Part shown: piece by piece, positions 49,993 through 62,858 of the stretch
Numbering within the stretch: position 1 is the stretch's first letter
Layout: each line of letters opens with the position of its first letter
Assembly: GCF_032854445.1 (NCBI RefSeq)
Contig: NC_088302.1
Location: 41,358,191 to 41,422,190 of the forward strand
Direction: 5' to 3'
Length of the DNA stretch: 64,000 nt
Source of the DNA: Liolophura sinensis
Taxonomy: Eukaryota; Mollusca; Polyplacophora; Chitonida; Chitonidae
Notes under the pieces: generated by a model
The model's database searches: none
What the model was told of the DNA's origin: nothing
Seen by the model: only the letters and a program-made list of their open reading frames with translations
Translations under genes and position numbers: made by a program

Positions 49993-51617
49993 ACCAAAGG
50001 CTGGAGACCACAATCACTTGTGTGTTTAGTATGTACCTCATATTGTCTGCCAGGTGCTTGTAGCTCAGCTCAGCTATTATATCCACGCACACCTGGTGAA
50101 ATATACTTGGCTGCTTTTTAACCTACATCGACCACGTGAATTTATTGTATGAAAATCTACTGTGATCACAAGGCAAGGAACTACTTGTACACTGTAATAC
50201 AATGACGTAAATTTCTCTTGAATTTTGTAAATACTGTAACTCACTAATTGCTGAACCTTTTTAGATGTGGTGTAATTTATGAAATCGTATCAGTAAAACT
50301 GAGCATACTGACCAGCTCCTCTCGCATTCTTGATAATGTCATCCTTTTCTATATCTTTAAGGCACATCTAAGACACAGGCTTCCTTAACAGTTGCCGTCA
50401 AGCAATTGATGAAGAAGTTTGTGTTATCAAATTCAGCTCCAGCGGGCTTGCCTTGACTTTTAATTTTCATACCTGAAAAGGTGCAGATGCCATGGACTGT
50501 GTCATTTATATACTCAACACAGTAGTAAAACTTGACAAATAATCTTTGATCTCCCAACGCTTGTATTTTATGCTTACTTATGGAAATAGATACTATACAT
50601 GCCCTGCTGCTATCATCCGGGTGACAAGAACACAAGTTGATAGCGGCTTCAATTTACCGGGAGAAAATATGTATGACGCCCCGTGACCTCCCCAAAATGA
50701 ATTTTATACTGATAAAACTTCCGTAACATGGACACGGGTTGACATTTAAACATGATGACCTTGCTTTGACTTGTAATTTTTCACGTGGAAACCCAGAAGC
50801 CTTTCACCAACGGGTTCGCTGTGAGTTCAAGTCCAGCTCATGCATGGGATAGGTCTACTTCATAAGTGGTGTTCGCATTTACAATAAACATGTTTTTCTT
50901 GGACATGGCCTTTGCGGATTCTCCCTCTCTCATTGTGGACGTACAATGAAAGAAAATACAGGGTCTTGAATCGATCCAGCGGGCCTTTTTGGGTTTCTGA
51001 TACGTAAGGTGGTCCGTAAATTTCACCTGTTTGTATTTTTCCGTTACTTTTACGCTCATCCTTGGTGTTCTGCAAGTTTGTTGGGAATATCCGCAGTGTG
51101 GACGAAATCCACCAGAATGTCAGCAGCACGCAGATTTGTGAACTCTCTGAGCACAGTGACATTGTTTTCTGACTATTCTCTCCCATCATACTACTTCACA
51201 AAACACAGCACACAATGGTTCTGTGTTCAGTGAACTTTGGATCTGATCTTGTCCATTATATAATTTATGTACAGCTCGAATAGTACACATACAGTACTAA
51301 TGACCGGGCATGAATCATTACGATGGCGTGGAGACAATCCTCGGCTGATGATCCGATCGTGTAGCCGTTTACACAGCCTAAATTTCGCTGAAGAGCATTT
51401 GCTTTGCACCAAGATATATCTGTTTAGGTAAAATGTCGGTGGTGAAGGCCTACCTTGCTTTCTTCCACTCATAAAACTGCACGAAACATTCTTGAGTAAG
51501 GCGTTAAACACTGATAATAAAAAGAAGTTAATGTAGCGCTTAAGGATTCCCGACATTCGGATGGATTATGGATTAAGGATAAAATTCAGGGAATTAAGTG
51601 GAAATTTACAAGGAATC
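49993..51617. other. Stretch with unassigned minus-strand ORFs
   Basis: Minus ORFs 50635-50357 (contains YINDTVHGICTFSG and four Cys), 51189-50860 and 51059-50838 are unrecognised. The first has a Cys spacing faintly like the neighbouring chitin-binding exons, too weak to call. SINE scraps lie at 50795-50850 (+) and about 51480-51525. Confidence 0.25.
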
Positions 51618-51623
51618 TTTATT
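51618..51623 (-). terminator. Poly(A) signal of chitin-binding gene A
   Basis: AATAAA on the minus strand, about 105 bases past the stop codon. Confidence 0.55.
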
Positions 51624-51726
51624 ATCGCCTGTTGTTGTAACAATCAGCATTTAGGTATATTCTGTCGAGACCTACAATAATATGTGGAATTGAGCTGCAT
51701 GTGCCGTATATGCCGCCAGCTAGCCA

Positions 51727-53294
51727 CTATGAGTCACTGAACTTCCGTTGGCACGACGGTTTGTCGGGAGTGGACCAGTCACAGCGCCCTCTGTCGTCAA
51801 AGAACTGTGTTCCTCTGTGGCAGATCAGGTAGAAGTCCTCGGAGACGTCGGCACGACAATTGAAGTAACCCACACAGCTCTCAGGGTCCGCTGCATATAA
51901 ATGTTGGTTGTTCGTCTTGTCATCGGCGTCGGCAAACTCAAACCGACTGCAAACCTCTTCTCGTTTAGCTGTAATATAAACCAGTAAATATATACTGAAA
52001 ATGAAGAAAGACAAATACGATATAAACGATATAGATTAAGAGGTGGCCCCAAATACCCACCACACAAAAATATTTTCCATTACTCTTCTTTAAACAAAAT
52101 TTTAACAACCATGTATGCGCCTATTTTCACGCTGTTTTGTCTGATTTTGGCATCGTTTTGATGTTTTCTTCTCTAGCATGTTTGCAATGTCTGTAGGTTG
52201 ATTTACATGTACGTGAACACCGTTACAGGCTAGCTTAATTGTTGCCTATGACAATTACTTATCCCAACTTCCCATGTAAGGTGAGAAGCTCGCGTAACGA
52301 TTGAGCAACTTTAAAATGCCATTTCTGCTCAACTGCGTCACCAAAACATATTGGTCTTGTGCACGCTTGTCCTCCTGAGACTGGCATTGATATTAGAAAC
52401 TATATCTAAAGCACAAGGTGTAAAGGTGATGTGTAGATTTTGGTTACAGGGCCTTACTGATAATAAACGAATCTATACCATAATATGCATGCAGGTGATA
52501 ACCTGTAGATGGAACAAGAATAAGTGTACAGGAGATGGTGCATGCGCACTACTTAAGCATGTCTAGAGCAGTGAACACAGGTGTACGGTTAACACTAGCA
52601 AACAAAACGTATTTGCACTTGTGTTCTGTCGTAAAGATATTCAAGGAAAGAAATGTTCAATGACTGTAAGAATAATCACTTTCGGTGACGGTGAGTTGAA
52701 TTGAATGTCGACACGGTTGACGTCTAAACATTTACATTGATTTACGCGTAGTCTTAAATAAGAGTTAAATGGAACGATTCCACAAAGGGATTTTTGACCC
52801 AAATCGGAACTTAAAACTTTCATTATAATACATAGTTACTGACGCGTAAGCTCAATTTGTGACAGACTTGTATTAATGTCTGAGAATGGAAATTTTATAA
52901 AACTCATATGGTCCAAAATAGTCGTTAACATACTGTTTTAAATTTTGAACTAGACCATAACGGACACAAGCAGCTCACCGGCCAGTCTGTCCAGATCGAA
53001 CTTCTTGCTCTCCTCCTCGCAGTTGCTTACACCGAAGTGGAGACTGATGGACTTGCCAGGGAAGGAACAGACGCCGGTGCTGAGGGAATAGAAGCTATTG
53101 TTGGTGCAGGCCTGTTGGTAAGGTACCAGTTCGCCCCGAAAACACCGGTATCCCTGAAAACAGTCGTCTTTACTGCGGACATACTCTCCTCGACGAACAT
53201 ATTTGTTCTTGTCCAGTTCTGGGCATTTCAGCTGAGCGAAAACCTGACACACATTGTACAGTACAATTAACACTACCGCGTAAGAGAAACGCAT
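51727..53294 (-). CDS. Secreted protein with two chitin-binding (CBM14/peritrophin-like) domains, A
   Basis: Exon 1 is 53294-52979 and exon 2 is 51968-51727, joined in phase 1; 185 residues. MRFSYAVVLIVLYNVCQVFA is a clear signal peptide. Domain 1 (residues about 24-92) has six Cys: CPELD, DDC, YRC, QAC, GVC, SNC. Domain 2 (about 111-178) also has six: VCSRF, ESC, FNC, LIC, GRC, PSC, with aromatic residues (GYFNC, CDW) typical of chitin-binding type 2 folds. A linker DLDRLA/AKREE crosses the intron. Such proteins bind chitin in cuticle, shell, radula or gut linings. I start at Met 53294 rather than the upstream in-frame Met because of the signal peptide. The gene is paralogous to 57972-59384 on the same strand. 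The domain 1 match is looser than domain 2. Confidence 0.82.
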
Positions 53295-54320
53295 AATTGC
53301 ACAGCTAGACCGCTTGGAAGACGGGCAATGAAGGCGAATGTCAGAGTGAGGATTTCGGGAAATATTGGAAAGGACTTCGGTTTGTTGAGCACAGTTAAAT
53401 ATGCAGCCTTGAGACTTTGCATTAACTCTCGAGTGAATGGCGGAATTTCTTAAACCTACTTTAAACAAACCGACTGGAATCAAAGCTCTGGAGGATTTAC
53501 GACTACGACGTCGCAGAAGCAGACGACTGTTAGGTGACGCGTGGAATCGGCGGGCTCCTTAATCACAGACAGCGCTCAGCACGTTTCTAGTTTGGATGAC
53601 GAACAAACATGTCTAATCAGACCGAACTGTTGGGAAGTTGTCTGGAAAGTAGAGTTGATTGTTTTTTTGTCGTTACACTGACAGAAAGTGCAACACGTAG
53701 GGCAACGTTTGCCATGTCTTACGAGAAACCTGTCGGGGATTTTCCAGGTAGGCCTTATGAACTGGGGACAAAATTATGCAACTAAATAATCCGAAAAAGT
53801 GGCTATTAATCAACTGTCATATGGCCATGACGCACAATTAGGAATAGAAAGGAAATGAACCAATACTTGTTTTATGTACCATTCATTTATTCCGATTATT
53901 GTTCTGCACATATAGCGTCACAGAATTAGTGTAATTGGACGTAGAGCATGTTACCAGCTCGTATAAAGCTTCACATGTCCTGTTTTTCACAACCATTTAT
54001 ATATTGTATATGTGATCAGTATAATCCAGATTTTTTCGCTCATAGTTTGCTGGTATGAATATATGTGTATAAGACTGAGTCAGGCCAAGGGAAAGTCGTA
54101 ACACGGGAATGCTTTTGTGACAGTAGGCATCCCGTCACACGAAGCATACGGTTACCTGACACTTGTTTATCACAGGAAGGGATTTTATGGTTCCTGGTCA
54201 TGTTATGCATTGATTCGGAACTCTCGAGCACAAGACGAATGTGGTTACGGGGAAAACAATTACTAAAGAATATCTGCCTGTATGGGTAGACCAGACTAAG
54301 AACACTTCACTTTCGTACAT

Positions 54321-54500
54321 CTGGCCCTAAGATCACAAAGCGATCTTACACTTAAGTCAAAATTTCAAATCACTTTAAAATTGTTATTTCTTATATTACA
54401 AGGTGAAAATTTTGCTTGAATACAAAAATTTTGCTCATGCCAAATTTAATTATTGAAGTTTTGACTTAAGCCTAAGATCGGTTCGTGATCCCAGGGTCTG
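54321..54500. mobile_element. Palindromic MITE, second type
   Basis: CTAAGATCACAAAGCGATCT with CTTAAGTCAAAATTTCAAA reappears inverted at the far end (TTGAAGTTTTGACTTAAGCC, TAAGATCGGTTCGTGATCCC). Arms are about 45 bases with an AT-rich loop. Confidence 0.7.
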
Positions 54501-56071
54501 CTGTCACGAACCATTAGTTTTAACATTTAAAAACCGCTGAAAGACACGATGAAACAGGCCTCACGTATTGAGATATCGTTACCTCCGCCCTTAAATAAAT
54601 CCCCTGATAGGCGGTTAAGCAGGACATTCCTAATGTGGAACATTTAGTAAAGTATGTTCGTATTATCAGACCCCTATATACATGTAAACCATAAGCATGT
54701 ATTAACTCAGACACCTCTGAGAGTGGGGACAAAACACACAGAAAACAGACAGTTACTGCATGGTTTAGAGTCACAAACGTTATGTTAAAATACTTCTTGA
54801 AGCGTTCGATCACCACCTCACGCTAGTTTGCCATGTGTTTTAAGTGTTTTCACTGCATAGTACATTTGATATACTCTCCTCTGGATTTCTGTATTTCCAT
54901 AAATGCTTTAACAACTGGAGCAGGTGAGTATATCTTAATGGATACAGATGGTGGTCTGTTACGTTCGGGGAGGAAGTAGATAGAGTCTCATGTTGATATC
55001 AAAAATAAGTGACGTCAAAGCGAAGCAATATACGTAGGGTCAGATAATAACCACATACCAACATCCTAGCTCACAAATGAACTCGGTTAACTGTACCCCA
55101 ATGGCTTTATCCCGTTAAATTTCAGCAGGCTTCCTGAAATGATCAGATGGTCTATATGTTTATACAATCGCCAGTATGAATGCCGAACCTCCTTACATAC
55201 AGTGATACTGCCCATGGCCAGTAAAAAATTGCATCCTGCAAAGATTGGTGAGGTTTTGTCAAGCATTCAGGATGGATGTCCGTTACAGCGTTGGGAGAAC
55301 AGTGTGGTAGTCATAAACCAGTTGACTTGTCTACGATATAGGGGAGCAAACCGAAATATGGCTCACATGTCAATACTACGGGGCTTAAATGTGCGATTTC
55401 TTGAAGAGAAATCATAACGCTGAAGCATTTGCGTTTAAAGTGCTGCACTGAAGCCGAAAGCATTTTCTATCGCTCTCGACGATTGGTATCCTGTTGTTGT
55501 TGTCGTAATATTACATTTTCTTCCGGACCTGGCAGATTGTCGTTTTGCCAGAAAACATCTCAAACAAGGTCCTCGGGGAAATTATATTTGAGGGCTTGGA
55601 AGTTTGTTCTTTTAGGTTCCTTAGTTTGGAAGGCATACTGGATTTCGAGCAAAACCTTTAAACATCCCTTCAAGGACAAATGGACAGGTCCTTCTAAATT
55701 CTCATATGCATGTACATCCGTTAAAATCTTTAAAAGCTGATTTCGATATATGTATATAATGACTGTGAAGTTTTTTTTTTCTTGAGAACTCTTTGCCTGA
55801 TGATACAGCTCCTTAATTTAACTTTCAACTGCGGTCATAAACTTGAACGCAATCGTGTAAGTTGAAAATTTTTGACGGTGTTAAACCCCATTATGGCGCA
55901 AAAAAAAGAGAGAAAGAAACAAAAACAAAAAAAACAAAACAAAACAAAAACGAAACAAATAAATTAAAAGCACACAGCGAAAGAATTGTGTTTCGTCGTG
56001 TATAGTTGATTGAAGTGCACAGGTTTAGCTGCGACAAGTAGGTGTTTGGATTAAAGGTGTATAAGCCTTTG

Positions 56072-56362
56072 CATTTCTTTACCTGGTGGGATTGGAAACT
56101 ATGGTTTTTGTTTTATTCTGTCTTTTAAGCTTTTCAAGGTCAGGTGCCTGTCGCACACATCTAACCCACCAACCCCCCAGGGATTCGTAGCTTGTGAGTG
56201 AACATCGACCATTTTTCATGTTGCAAGACATGTAAGTGCATTTCTTTACCTGGTAACACTGGAAAACATGGTTTGTTTTTTTTTCTATCTGTAAAACCTT
56301 GAACGTTGTCAAGGTTAGGTACTTTTTGCATACATCTAACCCACAGAACCCCACAAATTCTA
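56072..56362. repeat. Direct duplication of about 165 bases
   Basis: CATTTCTTTACCTGGT, then CAAGGT..GGT and CATCTAACCCAC, occur in the same order at 56072-56180 and 56236-56362 with moderate divergence. Confidence 0.7.
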
Positions 56363-57552
56363 TAGTTTGGATGATAGTTTTGACAGCTATTCCATCACAA
56401 ATAAACCATGATGACATCATACGTGAGATATACAAAAATAACTCTCGGCTCAATAAGACGAATTTAGCGTTGTAGCCTATGAAATAGGACAAGCTAAAAT
56501 ATTCATTGCTAAACATTTCCCGGCTGATGTTGGTATTTGAAACAGGTTTTGTCTTTCGAACTATGCCGTGAATAACAGATATCTGCTTTCTCTATGTACT
56601 TGTAGGATATGGTGTTAGCTGAAGTAAAGGGCGTTGAACTCTCATTGGAAGGATGCTGTACCTAATGTATAGATTTACAACAATACATGTATATTTAAAC
56701 TTATGTAACATAAAACTTGGCAATATATGAAGAAATATATATAAAAAAGAATTTCTTATGGGGTTCAAATTAACCCCCATTTCATTACACCACTTTGATA
56801 AGCGCTGAAGAAAATTATGCAACGAAAGAAATCGAACTCGTTATCCGTTTCGGCACAATGGTTTCAAAGAGCGCGTGGAATAGTATGATTAATGTGGAGT
56901 CCCTTTGAACTTTCAAATTGTTTCTTTTTTTTTCATTTATACAAATATGATTGCGTGAACCAACACGATACTTCGTTATAGCTTACTCCTCCCTAACTAG
57001 ACACCAAATTATGTGGAAATAATTTTGGTGCACGTAATCATAATTTTAATATAAAGGGAAATCCCGCCTAAAAATGGTAAAATCTGCTTTTGACCCTAAT
57101 TTTTGTTTTTTTGCTGGAACAAAAAGTATAAATTGCATCACTCCAATTTTTCACCTACACGTTATTCGCTAATTATACTTTATATTCAAGTAAGTATTAC
57201 TTGCTATTACTCTGCATGAAAAAATTATACCTCACTGCTGCACTGGAGCGGGGCGATTTCCTGTCTAGTTGCAAAGGGGCCTTTCTGCCACAGATTTTCA
57301 TTTTCAAAGCCCTATACGTCTGTTGGCCTAATGCATGGACATAACAACAGCAGCCGTTACTGTAGTATGTTATTTTTTACGTGTTTAACGTGCACATGAG
57401 CCAACCGAATCCAACCGCAGTGATGACTTGCATCTACACTCCTACATATAGTTGTGCAAATATGCACGCTGTATAAATGGAAGAGAATTGGTCTTAAATG
57501 ATCGTTAGGCGGCATAAACCTCCGGCATCGCGGATGGCTCAACCAAGACCAC

Positions 57553-57742
57553 CGTTTATTTATTTACTTACTTTATTTATTTGATTAGTAGTGTGCACCG
57601 TATACTCAAAAATATCTTGTACAAAAAAAATTGTACGATTATGGCCGGGGAAACCCACGACCATCCACAGGCAGCTGACGCATCTTCCCCGTTCGACGGA
57701 AGAGTATGTCAGCCCGACTTGAACTCACTTCAGTCGCATTGG
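57553..57742 (-). repeat. SINE (family I), diverged
   Basis: TTTATTTATTTGATTAGTAG, GGGGAAACCCACGACCATCC, ACTTGAACTCAC and CGCATTGG, in reverse orientation with an internal A-rich insertion. Confidence 0.7.
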
Positions 57743-57833
57743 TACAACCTTCCACACTTCTCTCTCTGTCTCTCCCGGACACAAATGCGGTAAACAAATC
57801 AACTCGCTGTTTTCAAGCAACATTCCTTATACG

Positions 57834-57839
57834 TTTAAT
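57834..57839 (-). terminator. Poly(A) signal candidate of chitin-binding gene B
   Basis: ATTAAA on the minus strand, about 130 bases past the stop. Confidence 0.4.
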
Positions 57840-57971
57840 ATTCATTTTGTGGTGCCTGCTAGGATGAATAACACGGAAACTGGGTAAGGAATTTGAAAAA
57901 GCTCAATACAGTGCGTGATAAGTCAAGGCGCGTTCGAAAGGAGCATTTATGGTCTCGAGGCCGGAGGTTCT

Positions 57972-59384
57972 CTAATGTCTGGTCCCACATCCGCTCTCGT
58001 CCGGAATGCACAATCCCTCCTCTCCGTCGTCGAACCGCGTTCCCAGTGGACACATGTGCAGCCAGTCGTCGTGGACAGCCACCATAGGACACTTTAATAT
58101 TAGTCGACAGTTGTTCGGGTCCCCGACGTACAGGTCAGTGGTGCTTGGATCGGACTGCTGCAGCAAGGGTCGGCACAGGCCATCCCGCTTTTCTGAAGGA
58201 GAAGACATTGGCGCAGTCAGGAATATCATAGTGAAACCTATATGATCGTGAATATAGTTAGACTTATGTGACCGTGAATATTGTTAGACCTATGGGACCG
58301 TGGCACATTTACAGAACGAAACGAAAGCAAATGTTAAAAATGGTACAAATCATTACACATTTTACACTACAATGACATAATCTGTCCGGCTTCTTTGAAC
58401 GATATTTCGGTCACAGTGGGTGTATTTTGTCTGAAAAAATATTTATTTTGTGAATTTGTGCAGTTGTCATGGATCGTTTTTGGTTCGGTGAGACTCAGAA
58501 CAGGTTAGTTGATTATAAAGACAGCTCGGTTGACATCGATTTAGGCTAGGGAAGTCATAATGCACCTGTGAAGATGTGCTAAATGTTTCTAGACACATTA
58601 GAAGCAGTTTCTCTCCGTAACTCTCGCAACACTTCATGTTGTTCGATTTAAGAAGTTACGTCACTCTGTAATTAAACTGAACACATGGTTTCAGGCCGCC
58701 GACAATTTTCTAAAATTTTTAGTACTGTGGTTCCAAAAAACGCACCATTTTTGTAACTTCATCATAAAACCCAAAAGAAAAGTTCGCTCTTTCGAGTACC
58801 GGTTGTATTCGAGTTCTACATCTACGTTGACTTTTTCTGCTTGTTGTATCTGTAGTAATTCATTTAAATTATTATATGCACTTATACTATAAAACTATTG
58901 CACACTGCCCATTGGAACTAATTCATGACACATGGCGACTCACCACTGACTAATTTCAAAATCAAAGGACATACTTAGAGAGATTTCTTGAGTCATGGTT
59001 AGATCATTATTATTTTCTATTACAAACTTTACCCTTCAATTGATCAAAATCCAGATTGTCGTCATTCTCCTCCGCTGAGCAGTTGAACGATCCGAAGACA
59101 TAGCTATAGACATTTGGAAAACTGCAGGTTCCCGTGTGTACAGAGAAATAAGTGGGGTCTCTGCACGGCTGTCTGAGTTCTGAGATAGTGTCCCCTGCAC
59201 ATAAATAGCCTTGCTCGCAGTTCCCTCTTCGCCTGAGATGTATTCCCCGCCTCACCCATTCATTCCCGGGGGTGTCAGCAGTACACACCAGTATGTCGTT
59301 GTGCAAGGGTCCCAACTCTCCCTGGCCTGTCGTCTGTTGTATAATGACCACACCCATCAAAGGTAAAATCAACAATAACGTCAT
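57972..59384 (-). CDS. Secreted protein with two chitin-binding (CBM14/peritrophin-like) domains, B
   Basis: Exon 1 is 59384-59033 and exon 2 is 58192-57972, again joined in phase 1; 190 residues. MTLLLILPLMGVVIIQQTTG is a signal peptide. Domain 1 Cys: LVCTA, GNC, YLC, QPC, GTC, FNC; domain 2 Cys: LCRPL, NNC, LKC, HMC, GLC, SGC. Shared with gene A: VRRG..., QGY.C, the GxCSFP turn, the DFDQLKG/EKRD linker across the intron and the six-plus-six Cys layout, so the pair arose by tandem duplication and then diverged strongly. Predicted secreted chitin-binding or matrix protein; no catalytic domain. Confidence 0.82.
58238..58305. repeat. Short tandem repeat (about 30 bases, two to three copies)
   Basis: GACCGTGAATATTGTTAGAC-type units in the intron of gene B. 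Confidence 0.7.
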
Positions 59385-59466
59385 TTCTGCTTCCCGTTAT
59401 AGCGCAGTGTCGAATGATACAATAAGCTCTCTGTTTCAAGATCTCATCTGATGACCAATACAGGCC

Positions 59467-59512
59467 TGTATATATATATATATATATCTATATCTATATA
59501 TATCAGATATAT
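59467..59512. repeat. AT-rich microsatellite upstream of gene B
   Basis: TATATA runs interrupted by CTATATCTA, about 85-130 bases before the gene B start codon. Confidence 0.8.
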
Positions 59513-60117
59513 ATGACGGAACCATGTGATGACGCAATTCCGCATGCTCACGTTCTATATAACCATCTGACCTCTTCAGACATACCGGAGCAAGCGGCGT
59601 CTCTATACCAGTCAACAAACAGATTAGTAATACATGTTTTTGTTTCCACAAAAAATCTCTGAAGAAAGCATAAGAATCAAAATGTCAGTTTCGTTATTAG
59701 CGTAACTGAGGATTATGGACATGTGATGAATGCTGTTTTCATGTCGCTGCTTTTATCCCGGATGTCATCATTTCTGTGAAATACGGTATTTGATATTTCA
59801 CTGAACAAATAGCCGGCTCCACAACAAATTTCATGCGATGTCTCCGGAGACGTTCTTCTGTAATCGCTGGTTTTACGCAATATTTGGCTGAACTTCAGGT
59901 GACCCGTGAGATGATGAGGCTAAGATGTAAGGTTGTTAGGCTTAGTGATTTCGTTGATGTTTTACCTATACAATTACCTGACAACAGTCAGCTTTATGGC
60001 GCGAGGATGCCATGCCTTGTCTTAACAGGCTCTGGATTTAGGGAGTTTCATTACGTGAGTGAAGTAAGACTGCGGTTAGCCATTCAATGGGGCAAAGTCA
60101 TTATTTCTACAAATTAT

Positions 60118-61310
60118 ATATTCGCCTATATCTCCATTAATACTGCACCTACATACATCATACTTGGTACATTACTGACACTTAATGCGGGCTATCACCT
60201 GATGCCAATAATTCCCAATTCTGACACCAAGGGGCTCTTCCATGAATACAGTCTGGATACCAGTCTGGCCAATATATCCCTTAATACAGCACCTACAGGC
60301 ATCATACTTGGTACATTAATGACACTTAATGCGGGCTATCATGCCATGGATATATATTTCCCGATTCTGACACCAGGGGGCGCTTCTGTGAATAGCAGTC
60401 TGAATGGCAGTCTTGCCCAGATCTTCATTAATACTGCACCTAAACACATCATACTTGATATATAAATGACACTTAATACGGGCTATCACGCCATGCCTAT
60501 ATTTCCCGATTCTGACACCAGGGAGCGCTTCTGTGAATAGCAATCTCGCCCATATCTCCATTAATACTGCACCTAAAGACATCATACTTGATATATAAAT
60601 GACACTTAATACGGGCTATCACGCCATGCCTATATTTCCCGATTCTGACACCAGGTGACGTTTCTGTGAATAGCAGTCTGGCCCATATGTCCATAAATAC
60701 TGCACCTACAGACATTATACTTGGTACATTATTGAGACGTTAATCATGCTATCACGTGATGCCAAAATTCAAAATTCTGATACCAAAGGGAGCTTCTGTG
60801 AATAGCAGTCTGAATAGCAGTCTGACCCATATCTCCATCTATACTGCACCTAAAGACATCATACTTGGCACATTAATAACACTTAATGCAGGCTATCACG
60901 TGATGCCAATAATTTGCGATTATGACCCCATGGGGCGCTTCCGTGAATAGCAGTTGGAATAGCAGTCTGGCCCATATCTCTAATAATACTGCGCCTATAG
61001 ACATCGTACTTGGTACACTAATGACACATCTTGCGGGCAATCAAGAGGTGCCAGTAATTTTCGATATGACACCAGGGGGCGCTTCTGTGAATAACAGTCT
61101 GAATAGCAGTCTGACCCATATCTCCATCTATACTGCACCTAAAGACATGATACTTGTTACATTATTGAGACTTAAAGCGGGCTATCACGTGATGCCAATA
61201 ATTCTCGATTCTAACGTCAGGGGGCACTTCTGTGAATAGCAGTCTGAATAGTAGTTTGGTCCGTATCTCAATGAGTACTGCACCTACAGTCATCATACCT
61301 GGTAATATTT
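60118..61310 (+). repeat. Satellite array, forward arm (about 140-base units)
   Basis: Nine units marked by ATATCTCCATTAATACTGCA at about 60127, 60270, 60420, 60552, 60686, 60829, 60975, 61118 and 61265 (period 133-150). Each continues with CATCATACTTGGTACATTA, GCGGGCTATCACGTGATGCC, then CACCAGGGGGCGCTTCTGTG. The ORF 59833-60465 and others here only read through the repeat. Confidence 0.95.
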
Positions 61311-62858
61311 TTGTTTATACAAATTGATAAAGTAGTAGTTTGTCGGTTTTGATTTGGTTGAAAATCTGAAACCAGTAAATAATTTTGTTAAAAAATTCAG
61401 TTAACAATTTAGTGTGCTTTCAGATGGCATCGTACGTTGAAACGTTTGACACCGTTTTGTAGGGCTGGAAAGAAGGTGTTTGTGTATTAAGTATGAGATC
61501 TCTACGTTTATTGACCAAGGTAATAATTCCGGTTAAGAGGTAAATGAATAGTTGTGTAAGCCATTCAGCGTGATGTCACCTTACGACATACTGGTAAAGG
61601 CGTTGGAACCATTTAAAACTCAGTAAATGTTTGGGTTAAAACCTCAGTTTGACGTCATCTGCCGTCGGGGCAAAGACAACTGATAGCATTTCGCACGACT
61701 TTTAAAGTGGGCTGTAATCACCAAATAAAATCTATGTATGTCTGTAATATTACTTTCATAAGAAATTACTTATAGACTTATTGTAGGAAGTAAATGACTT
61801 GTAGGCCTTGTAAAGTGATGTTTGTGTGCGATGTCTGAGATCTGTATATATACTGCTTCAGACATTAATGCTGATTCACAGATCAGTTAACAGGGTTAAC
61901 TGCTTATTTTGACGCCACCTGGTTTCGGATGTCAAGATTCTTGGCGCCACTTTGTACCTTGTGGAAATCTGTGTTTAATTACCAAGTATGAACAATGTGT
62001 GTCTGTATAGAAAGTTATCCTTTTCGAATTGGTTAAGTCTTTAACACAGTAAATAGTTCTGTTAACAGCCTAGTTAACAACTCAGTCTCACGTTAGCAGT
62101 CATTTGACTTCAAAGCATTTCACGCCATTTTGTATTGGTTAAGGCGATAACGCCGGTTAAAATATCCATTAACAGTTCTGTTAACAATTCAGTGGGGCAT
62201 CATCCTAAAGCTTATTGATGAAGGCGTTAAAGCTAGTTGATAGTGGAGTTTAGAGCTAATATTAAAAGTCTGTTTGTCTGCATTGACGTCGGAAGTTGAG
62301 AATACTGACGCCTCACTAAATATATACTATTTTATCTGTAGCACTGTTCATAATAAAAAAAAAATTCTGTAAGACAATGACGACTTGTAGGGCTTTTCAG
62401 CTTGTTTTTCGTGTGTTGAGAGTTCGGTAAACATTTTAGTGTGACCTCACATTTGGGTATATTAGTTCAGGAATCATAGCTAGTAATCAGTTGAGTTTAC
62501 TCCTTGGTCAACAATTTAGTGTGACGTCACCTAACGTCGGACGTTGAAGATTTCTCGAGCAAGTTTTTTAGGTTCTCAAACTGGTGTTGGAGAGCCAATT
62601 AGAACCTGTGTGTATCTGTAACATATTGTTCAGTTAAAATACATTTTCTATAGAAAAAAAATAATAGATACCTTTTTAAATAGGTGAGAAGGAGACGGAA
62701 TTGCTAAATGGCTGACAGTTGACATAAGGTTCCCTGGTTTAATTCTCCCGGCCTTCATCACTCTTGAACAAATCTTCCATACCTAATATTTACCTCAAGT
62801 CCACTATAGCCAATCACAAAAAAATCTGTTATCCCTCGTCGACCGCTGGTGTTAGAAT
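61311..62858. repeat. Spacer between the satellite arms, with its own degenerate repeats
   Basis: Phrases such as GTTAACAATTTAGTGTGACG, ACGTCGGACGTTGAAGA and GTGTATCTGTAATAT-type ends recur at irregular 200-300-base intervals. No ORF of note. Confidence 0.55.

Larger units (their letters stand above)
53295..57552. other. Region between the two chitin-binding genes
   Basis: Holds the upstream part of gene A, a palindromic MITE (54321-54500), a direct duplication (56072-56362) and an A-rich AAAACAAAAC tract (55900-55970). ORFs 55139-55417, 55429-55740 and 56516-56079 (-) are unrecognised and probably not genes. Confidence 0.35.

Noticed and set aside
51095-51175. EIHQNV on the plus strand, as in the BORCS8 exon at 41186
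   Set aside because: Only about 15 bases are shared and the following residues differ, so chance is likely.
59833-60465. 210-residue plus-strand ORF with repeated NTAP...IILGTL...LNAGYH
   Set aside because: It reads through the 140-base satellite; the repeats in the protein mirror the DNA unit and the frame breaks in neighbouring units.
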